DNA from: Nocardioides salarius
GTDB taxonomy: Bacteria; Actinomycetota; Actinomycetes; Propionibacteriales; Nocardioidaceae
Reading direction: 5' to 3'
DNA: 64,000 nt
Assembly (NCBI RefSeq): GCF_016907435.1
Contig: NZ_JAFBBZ010000001.1
Span: 4,092,001 to 4,156,000, forward strand
Of this stretch, positions 14,747 to 22,571 are shown in pieces. Below the pieces are notes generated by a model. That model was not told where the DNA came from, searched no databases, and worked only from the letters and a program-made list of their open reading frames with translations. The translations under genes and the position numbers were made by a program. How positions within the stretch are numbered: the stretch's first letter is position 1; each line of letters begins with the position of its first letter.

Positions 14747-16204
14747 GTGCGTAGAGCCAAGATCGTCTGCACCCTCGGTCCCGTCACGTCCTCGCGCGAG
14801 AGCATCCGTGCCCTCGTCAGCGCCGGCATGGACGTCGCCCGACTCAACATGAGCCACGGCAGCCACGCCGACCACGCCGAGACCTACCGCCTGGTGCGCG
14901 AGGCCGCCGACGAGACCGGCCACGGCGTCGGGATCTTCGCCGACCTCCAGGGCCCGAAGATCCGGCTCGAGACCTTCGCCGAGGGCTCGGCGCGGCTCGA
15001 GGTCGGTGCGGAGTGGACGATCACCACGCGCGACGTGCCGGGCGACGGCGAGATCTGCGGGACGACGTACAAGGGCCTGCCCGGTGACGTGGCCCCGGGC
15101 GACCCGCTGCTGATCGACGACGGGCGGGTGCGCCTCGAGGTGCTCGAGGTCGACGAGACCGACGTGCGCTGCAGGGTCGTCGTGGGCGGCAAGGTCAGCA
15201 ACAACAAGGGCATCAACCTGCCCGGCGTCGCGGTCTCCGTGCCGGCCCTGTCCGAGAAGGACATCGAGGACCTGCGCTTCGCGCTGCGCCTCAGCGTCGA
15301 CTTCGTCGCGCTCTCGTTCGTGCGCGACGCCGCCGACGCCGAGGACGTGCGCGCGGTCATGCGCGAGGAGGGCGTGCTCGTCCCCGTCATCGCCAAGATC
15401 GAGAAGCCGCAGGCGATGGACAACCTCGACGAGATCATCGCGGCCTTCGACGGCTTCATGGTCGCCCGGGGTGACCTGGGTGTGGAGTGCCCCCTCGAGG
15501 ACGTCCCCTTCCTGCAGAAGCGGATCATCGAGCAGGCGCGGCTCAACGCCAAGCCCGTCATCGTCGCCACCCAGATGCTGGAGTCGATGATCAGCGCTCC
15601 GGCGCCGACGCGGGCCGAGGCCTCCGACGTGGCCAACGCGGTGCTCGACGGCGCCGACGCGGTGATGCTGTCGGGCGAGACCAGCGTCGGTGACCACCCG
15701 GTCACCACCGTCGAGACGATGGCGCGCATCATCACCTCCACCGAGAACCACGCCCTGGCCAGCAACGGCTCCGGCGTGGCCACCATCGACTGGGACCCGC
15801 ACACGCGCTCCGGCGTGATCGCCAAGGCGGCCGCGGAGGTCGCGGAGCGCGTCGACGCGAAGTACGTCGTCGCCTTCACCACCAGCGGCGACACCGCCCG
15901 GCGGATGGCGCGGCTGCGGGGGCGGGTGCCCCTGCTGGCCTTCACGCCCGAGAACATCGTGCGCTCCCAGCTCTCCCTGACCTGGGGCGTGGAGACGTTC
16001 CGCACCGTCGAGGTCGAGCACACCGACGAGATGGTGCGCCAGGTCGACGAGCAGCTGCTGAAGATCGGTCGGGTCGCCGAGGGTGACCTGGTCGTGATCA
16101 TCGCCGGTGCGCCCCCGGGCATCCCCGGGTCCACCAACGCGCTGCGGATCCACCAGATGGGCGACGCCATCAACGAGGTGGCCCCGGCCTACCGCCGTGG
16201 CTGA
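14747..16204 (+). CDS. pyk: Pyruvate kinase
   Basis: Pyruvate kinase makes pyruvate and ATP from phosphoenolpyruvate, the last step of glycolysis. The 485-residue protein has the N-terminal RRAKIVCTLGP strand, the metal and substrate site IAKIEKPQAMDN, the MVARGDLGVE motif and the TRAEASDVANAVLDGADAVM helix, then the regulatory C-terminal domain. The GTG at 14747 is immediately downstream of a TAGGGT -10 element, so the mRNA is likely leaderless. It stands alone, with a terminator behind it and a convergent gene ahead. Confidence 0.96.
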   Translation: MRRAKIVCTLGPVTSSRESIRALVSAGMDVARLNMSHGSHADHAETYRLVREAADETGHGVGIFADLQGPKIRLETFAEGSARLEVGAEWTITTRDVPGDGEICGTTYKGLPGDVAPGDPLLIDDGRVRLEVLEVDETDVRCRVVVGGKVSNNKGINLPGVAVSVPALSEKDIEDLRFALRLSVDFVALSFVRDAADAEDVRAVMREEGVLVPVIAKIEKPQAMDNLDEIIAAFDGFMVARGDLGVECPLEDVPFLQKRIIEQARLNAKPVIVATQMLESMISAPAPTRAEASDVANAVLDGADAVMLSGETSVGDHPVTTVETMARIITSTENHALASNGSGVATIDWDPHTRSGVIAKAAAEVAERVDAKYVVAFTTSGDTARRMARLRGRVPLLAFTPENIVRSQLSLTWGVETFRTVEVEHTDEMVRQVDEQLLKIGRVAEGDLVVIIAGAPPGIPGSTNALRIHQMGDAINEVAPAYRRG

Positions 16205-16216
16205 GCCCCGCCCCGG

Positions 16217-17005
16217 TCAGGTCTTCGGCCCGACCAGCTCGTCGAGCCGGGCGACCCCGGCGCGTGTCGAGACGCTCACGGTGCTCGGCCCCGACCGGCG
16301 CCACGCCACGCCCGCCAGGTCGAGCGCCCAGCAGCAGAGACCCAGGATGTCCTCCGACCTGTTGCTGAACTGCCAGCGCGGGTAGTCGTAGCGCTTCAGC
16401 TCACCGGCCACGAGCTTGTGGGTCCAGTTGGCGACGCGGCAGCCGTCGGAGTGGAACAGGCCCGCCAGGAGGGCCGCCGGTCGTCGGGCGACGATGTCGT
16501 GCTGCCAGTCGGTCAGGGCGATCTCGCGGTGGTGCTTCTTGCCGGGACCGTGCTGTGGGAACAGGCACGGCCAGTGCTTCCAGGAGACCGTCGTCACGAC
16601 GCACCCGGGCTTGAGCCGCACGTGCGGACGCCCTCCCGGCTTCACCAGGGTCATCAGCAGGGCGATCCGGTCGTTGAGATCCGGGTAGCTCACGTCGTTG
16701 AAGACGTGCAGGTTCCAGACTCCTCGACGTCCTGCGCTGATGTGCCCGTCGCCGAGGTACCAGCCGAGGAGCTCGGCGTAGGCCGGCTCGTGGAGCCGGC
16801 CCCCGTCGCAGCGAGGGCACCGGGCCGTCGTGTGGTCCTGCCCGCGTGCCCGTCCCTCCTGCTGGTACAGCCGCCTCCAGCGTCGGATGGTGGAGAGGGC
16901 GACCCCGTGCATGAGGGCGTTCTCCCGATCCGGGACCCCGGCCGCACCGGCGGCCAGGGCGCTGCGCACGGTGCTCTCGGGGCGGACGTGCGTCATGCCG
17001 CTCAT
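16217..17005 (-). CDS. LAGLIDADG-like protein with HTH, next to tRNA-Leu
   Basis: A protein of about 262 residues. An N-terminal helix-turn-helix-like region (about residues 10-45, ending STIRRWRRLYQQEG) is followed by a CPRC motif (about 63-66) and two degenerate LAGLIDADG helices: LLGWYLGDG (about 79-87) and LLAGLFHSDG (about 179-188). Each ends in the Asp-Gly typical of homing-endonuclease active sites. A conserved-looking KHWPCLFPQHGPGKKH block lies between them. Actinobacterial relatives are often labelled transcriptional regulators. It could be a free-standing homing endonuclease or a domesticated regulator. The start is uncertain: ATG at 17005 or 16996. A longer frame would run into the tRNA and is rejected. 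No intein or intron is visible. Confidence 0.7.
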   Translation of the reverse strand: MSGMTHVRPESTVRSALAAGAAGVPDRENALMHGVALSTIRRWRRLYQQEGRARGQDHTTARCPRCDGGRLHEPAYAELLGWYLGDGHISAGRRGVWNLHVFNDVSYPDLNDRIALLMTLVKPGGRPHVRLKPGCVVTTVSWKHWPCLFPQHGPGKKHHREIALTDWQHDIVARRPAALLAGLFHSDGCRVANWTHKLVAGELKRYDYPRWQFSNRSEDILGLCCWALDLAGVAWRRSGPSTVSVSTRAGVARLDELVGPKT

Positions 17006-17062
17006 GCTGGACGCTGCCACCGACAGTCGGTGGATCGAGAGATGGCAGGGCCGAGAACTCGG

Positions 17063-17145
17063 TGCCGGGTGTGGGATTCGAACCCACAAGTCCTTGCGGA
17101 CAGTGGTGTTTGAGACCACCGCGTATGCCGTTCCGCCAACCCGGC
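17063..17145 (-). tRNA. tRNA-Leu (anticodon CAA)
   Basis: The 83-base gene folds as a class II tRNA. The acceptor ends GCCGGGT and ACCCGGC pair, with discriminator A. The anticodon stem GTGGT/ACCAC holds the loop CTCAAAC, giving anticodon CAA, which reads UUG leucine codons. A long variable arm (GTCC/GGAC) and a normal T-arm (GTGGG TTCGAAT CCCAC) are present. CCA is not encoded. UUG is a rare codon in so GC-rich a genome. Confidence 0.95.
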
Positions 17146-17202
17146 CTGGGCCGCGGTCAGGGTAGCCGACTCCCTGAACGGGCGGCGACGCGGGAGCGTC
17201 GC

Positions 17203-17208
17203 TAGCCT
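17203..17208 (+). promoter_or_regulatory. Predicted -10 element of leaderless pdtaR
   Basis: TAGCCT ends six bases before the pdtaR GTG at 17215. No clear -35 is seen. The spacing predicts a leaderless transcript. Confidence 0.5.
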
Positions 17209-17214
17209 GGGCGG

Positions 17215-17850
17215 GTGACTGACCCGACCGCGACCTCCCGCACCGTCGTCATCGCCGAGGACGAGGTGCTGATCCGCATGGACCTCGCCGAGATGCTCGC
17301 CGAGGAGGGCTTCGACGTCGTGGGCCAGGCCGGCGACGGCGAGAGCGCCGTACGCCTGGCGCAGGAGCACCGGCCCGACCTGGTGATCCTCGACGTCAAG
17401 ATGCCGGTCCTCGACGGGATCGCGGCGGCCGAGGCGATCGCGGGCCAGCGGATCGCGCCGGTCATCGTGCTGACGGCCTTCTCCCAGCGAGAGCTGGTCG
17501 AGCGCGCCCGCGACGCCGGCGCGATGGCCTACCTGGTCAAGCCGTTCAGCCACACCGACCTGGTGCCGGCGATCGAGATGGCGCTGAGCCGGTTCGCCGA
17601 GGTGCAGGCGCTGGAGACCGAGGTGGCCGGGCTGACCGACCGGCTCGAGACCCGCAAGAGCGTCGACCGCGCCAAGAGCGTGCTGCAGCGCGAGCTGGGG
17701 GTCTCGGAGCCCGAGGCCTTCCGCTGGATCCAGAAGACCGCGATGGACCTGCGGCTCTCGATGCGCCAGGTCGCCGACGGCGTCGTCGAGCACGGCGTCG
17801 CCGGATCCGCCGCCGGCGACGGCGAGGACTCGTCGCCGCAGGGTGGCTGA
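17215..17850 (+). CDS. pdtaR: Response regulator with ANTAR RNA-binding domain (PdtaR-like)
   Basis: A 211-residue two-domain regulator. The N-terminal receiver has the acidic pair in IAEDE, the phosphoacceptor Asp60 in LVILDVKMP, the switch Thr in LTAF and Lys in LVKPF. A coiled linker (about 125-145) leads to a C-terminal ANTAR domain with KSVLQRELGVSEPEAFRWIQ. ANTAR proteins bind paired RNA hairpins to prevent transcription termination; PdtaR of Mycobacterium tuberculosis, paired with the kinase PdtaS, is the best-known relative. No histidine kinase is adjacent, so its partner must be elsewhere. I found no obvious tandem hairpin target nearby. Confidence 0.88.
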   Translation: MTDPTATSRTVVIAEDEVLIRMDLAEMLAEEGFDVVGQAGDGESAVRLAQEHRPDLVILDVKMPVLDGIAAAEAIAGQRIAPVIVLTAFSQRELVERARDAGAMAYLVKPFSHTDLVPAIEMALSRFAEVQALETEVAGLTDRLETRKSVDRAKSVLQRELGVSEPEAFRWIQKTAMDLRLSMRQVADGVVEHGVAGSAAGDGEDSSPQGG

Positions 17851-17866
17851 GCACCTCTCTTGGTCT

Positions 17867-17884
17867 CGGCTCGGTCACGAGCCG
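17867..17884 (+). terminator. Weak hairpin after pdtaR
   Basis: A 7-base-pair stem (CGGCTCG with CGAGCCG) with a GTCA loop lies 17 bases after the pdtaR stop. It may be a weak terminator. The rest of the gap to 17997 holds only the possible liv promoter. Confidence 0.35.
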
Positions 17885-17950
17885 GTAAAGCCCGCCACGA
17901 CGCGACGAGAAGTTGACGCCGTTGTGGTGAGGTAGGTCTCACTGTGCCCC

Positions 17951-17956
17951 TAGACT
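17951..17956 (+). promoter_or_regulatory. Possible -10 element of the liv permease operon
   Basis: TAGACT lies about 40 bases before the livH-type GTG. A good GAGAGGAG ribosome site follows at 17983-17990, so this transcript would have a short leader. A TTGACG at 17913-17918 is too far away (32 bases) to be its -35. Confidence 0.35.
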
Positions 17957-17997
17957 GCCGGGCGGCGCCCAGCCGGGCGCGCGAGAGGAGATCGCAC

Positions 17998-19362
17998 GTG
18001 AAGGCTTGCCCCAGGCCACCTGGCCTACGACGACGAACGTCCGTGGTCGGTGCCCTCTTGGGCATGCTGCTGGCCCCGCTCCTCGCTCTGGGCCTCGGTG
18101 CCTCGCCGGCGAGCGCCGGCGTGGCGACCCTCTGCCTGGCGCAGCCCGGCCAGACCGCCTGCGTCAGCGGCACCGTCGGCAACCGGACCAACCCGGTCGA
18201 GGGCGCCGACGTGGTGCTGCGCGACGACGCCGGCACCGAGGTCGACGCGCTCACCACCGGTCCCGACGGCAAGTACAGCTTCCAGGTGGACGAGGCGGGC
18301 GACTACTTCCTCTTCGTCGACCCCGAGTCGCTGCCCGACGACGTCGAGATCATCCCGCCGGCGCCGCGGTTCCAGGAGGACGACGGCAGCATCCGCGTGC
18401 CGGTCAAGCTCGGCCGCACCGTGGCCCCCGACCTGGAGGTCCGCTCGGTCGACTACGACGCCGACGGCGCCGGGTTCGGCGAGCAGATCGTCCAGAGCGT
18501 CGCGCAGGGCCTGCGGCTGGGGCTGCTGCTCGCGCTCGCCTCGGTCGGACTCTCCCTGATCTACGGCACCACCGGCCTGTCCAGCTTCTCCCACGCCGAG
18601 CAGGTGACGCTGGGCGGCATGGTCGCCTACGGCCTGGTCAACGTCGCGGGCATGAACCTGTGGGTGGGCATCCTGCTCACCACCATCATCTGCGGCGCGA
18701 CGGGCTACGTGCAGGACCGGCTGATGTGGCAACCACTGCGACGGCGTGGACTGGGCCTGACCCAGATGATGATCGTGACGATCGGTCTGGCGCTCGCGGC
18801 GCAGTACGCCTTCCAGTTCTTCGTCGGCGCCTCGCAGCAGAAGGTCGTCGTGCGCACCTTCGACGTGGTCGAGATCGGCCCCGTCCGGATGACCGACATG
18901 TCCTTCGTGGCGATGGGCGTCGCGCTGGTCGCGATCGCTGCCGTCGGCTTCGTGCTGCTGCGCACCCGGGTCGGCCAGGCCACCCGCGCGGTCTCCGACA
19001 ACCCCGCGCTGGCGGCGGCCTCGGGCATCGACGTCGACCGCATCATCCGCCTCGTGTGGATCGCAGCCACGGCACTGGCCGGTCTCGGCGGCGTCTTCTA
19101 CGCGCTGGTGGTCAGCAACGGCATCCGCTGGGACACCGGCATGCAGATCCTGCTGCTGCTCTTCGCGGCCGTGACGCTGGGCGGCCTGGGCACCGCCTTC
19201 GGTGCCTTCGTCGGCGCCATCATCATCGGTCTCGTCGTGGAGCTCGCCGGTCCGCTGGGCGCTCCCGGTGACCTCAAGTACGCGGTGGCGCTGGTCATCC
19301 TCATCCTGCTGCTGATGGTCAGGCCCCAGGGCCTGCTCGGACGCGCCGTCCGAGTCGGCTGA
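17998..19362 (+). CDS. livH: Branched-chain amino-acid ABC permease (LivH type) with N-terminal beta domain
   Basis: This permease of the HAAT importer family has 454 residues, about 150 more than a usual LivH. The extra part is a signal peptide (cleavage near SPASAG, residue 39) followed by a beta-rich domain (about 40-150) resembling carboxypeptidase-regulatory or Cna-B folds: it reads VSGTVGNRTNPVEGADVVL, then GPDGKYSF. The membrane part then starts at QIVQSVAQGLRLGLLLALAS, with about eight helices and the LLMVRPQGLLGR end typical of the family. An 8-base ribosome site GAGAGGAG sits seven bases before the GTG chosen here; the longer frame from 17944 lacks one. It is followed by livM, livG and livF. 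Confidence 0.88.
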   Translation: MKACPRPPGLRRRTSVVGALLGMLLAPLLALGLGASPASAGVATLCLAQPGQTACVSGTVGNRTNPVEGADVVLRDDAGTEVDALTTGPDGKYSFQVDEAGDYFLFVDPESLPDDVEIIPPAPRFQEDDGSIRVPVKLGRTVAPDLEVRSVDYDADGAGFGEQIVQSVAQGLRLGLLLALASVGLSLIYGTTGLSSFSHAEQVTLGGMVAYGLVNVAGMNLWVGILLTTIICGATGYVQDRLMWQPLRRRGLGLTQMMIVTIGLALAAQYAFQFFVGASQQKVVVRTFDVVEIGPVRMTDMSFVAMGVALVAIAAVGFVLLRTRVGQATRAVSDNPALAAASGIDVDRIIRLVWIAATALAGLGGVFYALVVSNGIRWDTGMQILLLLFAAVTLGGLGTAFGAFVGAIIIGLVVELAGPLGAPGDLKYAVALVILILLLMVRPQGLLGRAVRVG

Positions 19363-19376
19363 GAAGGAGCCTGCAG

Positions 19377-20573
19377 ATGAACGAGTTCCTCGGAATCCTC
19401 GACGCCGTGGTCGGCGAGGCCATCTCGCCCGACACCGCGGCGGTCGCCATCGCCGTCATCGGCCTCAACATCCACTTCGGCTTCACCGGCCTGCTCAACA
19501 TCGGCCAGGCCGGCTACATGCTGCTCGGGGCCTACGGCATGGCCATCTCGATCACCTACGACATCCCGCTGGCCGTCGCCGTGCTCATCGGGCTCGTCGT
19601 CTCGGTGCTGTTCTCGCTGATCCTGGGTCTGCCCACGCTGAAGCTACGAGGCGACTACCTGGCCATCGTGACGATCTCGGCGGCGGAGATCATCCGCTAC
19701 ACCGGTCGTCTGGCCGCCTTCGAGGACTTCACCGGAGGCTCGCAGGGCATCTTCGGCAAGGACTACCAGGGTCCGTTCATGGACCTGTCGTTCTTCGGCA
19801 GCGGCAGCTTCGACCTGCTGCCGGTGAACTACCTCGACGCCGGCGGTGGCGCTGCGCTGCGCGTGGTCGGCCTCCTGGTCGCCGTGGCCGCGATCGCGGG
19901 CATCGTCGTGGTGGCCAAGCGGGCCAAGGCGGCCGACGGCGAGCCGCCGAAGGTGGGCACGACGGCCACGCCCAAGCTCGTGATCGCCGCGCTCAGCGTC
20001 GTGCTGTTCCTGGCGCTGTTCTTCTCCTTCCCCCAGAGCGAGCCGCGCACCAGCGTGGACGGCTGGTGGGTCCGGGTGGTGGCCTGGTCCCTGGTGGGCG
20101 TCTCCTGCGTCATCGTCTTCCTGCTGGTGCGCAGCCCCTGGGGCCGACTCCTGCGCGGCATCCGCGAGGACGAGGAGGCGATGCGCAGCCTCGGCAAGAA
20201 CGTCTTCGCCATCAAGATGCAGGCCCTGATCATCGGTGGCATGTTCGGCGCCCTCGGCGGCATGGTCTACGTGCTGACCGGCTCCGTGCAGGCCGACTCG
20301 ATGGGGCGCCAGCTGACCTTCTTCGCCTACACCGCGCTGCTGCTCGGTGGCGCCGCCACGATCTTCGGCCCGGTGCTCGGCTCGATCATCTTCTTCTCCG
20401 CCCGCATCCTGGTCCGCGAGCTGTCCGGCGCCTACGTGCCCAACAGCATCATGAGCACCCAGCAGACCGAGCAGTTCTCCTACGTCGTCGTCGGCGTGGC
20501 ACTGGTCCTGTTGGTGATCTTCCGACCACAAGGCATCCTCGGCAACAAGAGAGAGCTGCGTTTCCATGTCTGA
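19377..20573 (+). CDS. livM: Branched-chain amino-acid ABC permease (LivM type)
   Basis: The second permease subunit of the Liv-type importer has 398 residues and about ten hydrophobic segments. Family marks are GLNIHFGFTGLLNIGQAGYMLLGAY near the N-terminus, LRGDYLAIVTI, and VIFRPQGILG near the C-terminus. A charged cytoplasmic-looking loop (about 180-200, AKRAKAADGEPPK) splits the two halves. An AAGGAG site is placed before the ATG. It overlaps the livG start by eight bases, so the four transport genes form one operon. Confidence 0.92.
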   Translation: MNEFLGILDAVVGEAISPDTAAVAIAVIGLNIHFGFTGLLNIGQAGYMLLGAYGMAISITYDIPLAVAVLIGLVVSVLFSLILGLPTLKLRGDYLAIVTISAAEIIRYTGRLAAFEDFTGGSQGIFGKDYQGPFMDLSFFGSGSFDLLPVNYLDAGGGAALRVVGLLVAVAAIAGIVVVAKRAKAADGEPPKVGTTATPKLVIAALSVVLFLALFFSFPQSEPRTSVDGWWVRVVAWSLVGVSCVIVFLLVRSPWGRLLRGIREDEEAMRSLGKNVFAIKMQALIIGGMFGALGGMVYVLTGSVQADSMGRQLTFFAYTALLLGGAATIFGPVLGSIIFFSARILVRELSGAYVPNSIMSTQQTEQFSYVVVGVALVLLVIFRPQGILGNKRELRFHV

Positions 20574-21579
20574 GCCCACGACCCCGAGCACCCCGAGCGG
20601 GACCACGACGACCGCCGGCCAGGGCGACCTGGCCGACCCCGCCGCGCGTCGCGCACTGATGGCGGGCGTGGTCCAGGAGCCGGGAGCGGCCAAGCCCGAG
20701 CCGATCCTGACCGTCGACCGCATCACCCGGCACTTCGGTGGCATCACGGCCGTCGACGTCGAGCACCTCGAGGTCCAGCGCGGCCTCATCACCGCGCTGA
20801 TCGGGCCCAACGGTGCCGGCAAGACGACGTTCTTCAACCTCATCACGGGCTTCGACAAGCCGTCGTCGGCCGGCAAGGGCGCGCACTGGTCCTTCAACGG
20901 GGCCAAGCTCGACAAGACCTCGGCGCCCAAGGTGGCCAAGGCCGGCATGGTGCGCACCTTCCAGCTCACCAAGGCGCTGAGCCGGATGACGGTGATGGAC
21001 AACATGATGCTGGGCGCCAAGGACCAGACCGGCGAGAGCCTGGCCAAGGCCATGTTCAGGCCGCTGTGGCACTCCCAGGAGGGCGAGGTGCGGGCCAAGG
21101 CCGAGGAGCTGCTGGCCCGCTTCAAGCTGCTGGAGAAGAAGGACGACTACGCGGGCAGCCTCTCCGGCGGCCAGCGCAAGCTCCTCGAGATGGCCCGGGC
21201 GCTGATGACCGACCCGACCATGATCATGCTCGACGAGCCGATGGCCGGGGTGAACCCGGCGCTGACCCAGTCGCTGCTCGGCCACATCCAGAGCCTGCGC
21301 GACGAGGGCATGACCGTGCTCTTCGTCGAGCACGACATGCACGTCGTGCAGCACATCTCCGACTGGGTCGTGGTGATGGCCGAGGGCCGCATCGTCGCCG
21401 AGGGCCCGGCCGACACCGTGATGGCCAACCCCGCGGTGATCGACGCCTACCTCGGTGCGCACCACGACACCGACCTGGGTGACGACGACCTGCTCAGCGA
21501 CGAGGTCGTCAAGGAGCTGCACCACGAGGCCGACGAGGAAGAGGCGGCCCGACGGGACGCGGAGAAGGGGAAGCGATGA
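20566..21579 (+). CDS. livG: Branched-chain amino-acid ABC ATPase (LivG type)
   Basis: A 337-residue ATPase subunit with Walker A GPNGAGKTTF, signature LSGGQRK, Walker B MIMLDEPM and an H-loop in FVEHDMH. It is longer than a usual LivG (about 255 residues): it has a Thr/Pro-rich N-terminal arm of about 45 residues and an acidic, Glu/Asp-rich C-terminal tail of about 40 residues (DLGDDDLLSDEVVKEL onward). Both arms look disordered. It overlaps livM by eight bases and livF by four (ATGA). Confidence 0.92.
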   Translation: MSEPTTPSTPSGTTTTAGQGDLADPAARRALMAGVVQEPGAAKPEPILTVDRITRHFGGITAVDVEHLEVQRGLITALIGPNGAGKTTFFNLITGFDKPSSAGKGAHWSFNGAKLDKTSAPKVAKAGMVRTFQLTKALSRMTVMDNMMLGAKDQTGESLAKAMFRPLWHSQEGEVRAKAEELLARFKLLEKKDDYAGSLSGGQRKLLEMARALMTDPTMIMLDEPMAGVNPALTQSLLGHIQSLRDEGMTVLFVEHDMHVVQHISDWVVVMAEGRIVAEGPADTVMANPAVIDAYLGAHHDTDLGDDDLLSDEVVKELHHEADEEEAARRDAEKGKR

Positions 21580-22358
21580 CCACCCAGACGAACGCCGAGC
21601 TGCCGCCGGGCGTCCCGGCCGGCTCGCGGCCCGTGGTCGAGGCCAAGGACCTGGTCGCCGGCTACCTGCCGGGCGTCAACATCCTCAACGGGTGCAGCCT
21701 GACCGCCTACCCCGGCGAGATGATCGGCATCATCGGCCCCAACGGTGCCGGCAAGTCCACCCTGCTCAAGGCGATGTTCGGGCTGGTGAAGATCCACTCC
21801 GGCAGCGTGCACCTGGGTGAGCGCGACATCACCAACATGCGCGCCAACCAGCTGGTCCAGATGGGCGTGGGCTTCGTGCCGCAGACGGAGAACGTCTTCC
21901 CGTCGCTGTCCATCCAGGAGAACCTGCGGATGGGGCTCTTCCTGCGTCCCAAGAAGCTGCGGGAGCGCCTCGACGCGATGTGGGACCTGTTCCCCAACCT
22001 GCACGAGCGCAAGGACCGCAGCGCCGGTGCGCTGTCGGGCGGTGAGCGTCAGTCGCTGGCGATGGCTCGCGCGCTGATGATGGAGCCGTCCGTGCTGCTG
22101 CTCGACGAGCCGTCGGCCGGCCTCTCGCCGGTGCGCCAGGACGAGACGTTCATCCGCACCCGCCAGATCAACAAGACCGGCGTGTGCGTGGTGATGGTCG
22201 AGCAGAACGCCCGTCGCTGCCTGCAGGTCTGCGACCGCGGCTACGTCCTCGACCAGGGACGCGACGCCTACACCGGCGGCGGTCGTGAGCTGGCCAACGA
22301 CCCCAAGGTCATCGAGCTCTACCTGGGCACGCTGGCCAAGGAGGTCGGCAAGGAGTAG
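21576..22358 (+). CDS. livF: Branched-chain amino-acid ABC ATPase (LivF type)
   Basis: The second ATPase of the importer, 260 residues. It has Walker A GPNGAGKST, the signature LSGGERQ, Walker B VLLLDEPS and the LivF-type VEQNARRCL H-switch region, then the usual end LYLGTLA. Its start overlaps the livG stop. It is the last gene of the operon; a strong hairpin follows about 30 bases after the stop. Confidence 0.93.
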   Translation: MTTQTNAELPPGVPAGSRPVVEAKDLVAGYLPGVNILNGCSLTAYPGEMIGIIGPNGAGKSTLLKAMFGLVKIHSGSVHLGERDITNMRANQLVQMGVGFVPQTENVFPSLSIQENLRMGLFLRPKKLRERLDAMWDLFPNLHERKDRSAGALSGGERQSLAMARALMMEPSVLLLDEPSAGLSPVRQDETFIRTRQINKTGVCVVMVEQNARRCLQVCDRGYVLDQGRDAYTGGGRELANDPKVIELYLGTLAKEVGKE

Positions 22359-22389
22359 CCACGCCGCCACCTGCGCGACGTACGCCGCA

Positions 22390-22417
22390 CGGCCCCGGAC
22401 CTGGTGGTCCGGGGCCG
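22390..22417 (+). terminator. Terminator of the liv permease-ATPase operon
   Basis: A perfect 12-base-pair GC-rich stem (22390-22401 with 22406-22417) with a TGGT tetraloop follows livF. No T-tract is present. Confidence 0.8.
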
Positions 22418-22434
22418 TACGCATGTCCGGGTGA

Positions 22435-22466
22435 CAGCGTGTGCCGGTGGCAGCGTGTGCCGGTGG
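22435..22466. repeat. Tandem duplication of a 16-base unit
   Basis: CAGCGTGTGCCGGTGG occurs twice back to back without mismatch, between the two facing liv terminators. It is probably a recent slippage event with no evident function. Confidence 0.7.
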
Positions 22467-22520
22467 TCGTCCGAGGCGACGCCCGTCCACCGTCTCGTCG
22501 CGCCCCGGGGGAACGGCGAA

Positions 22521-22550
22521 GGGCCCCGCACCAGGATCGGTGCGGGGCCC
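22521..22550 (-). terminator. Terminator of the Liv binding-protein gene
   Basis: A perfect 12-base-pair stem (22521-22532 with 22539-22550) with a 6-base loop lies just beyond the stop of the minus-strand binding-protein gene. It faces the livF terminator, so convergent read-through is blocked on both strands. Confidence 0.8.
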
Positions 22551-22571
22551 TCGTCGACGAGCGTCAGGGGG

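Noticed and set aside
17006..17119. N-terminal extension of the LAGLIDADG-like protein into the tRNA
   Set aside because: Those codons are the tRNA-Leu sequence itself; the ATG at 17005 or 16996 is a better start.
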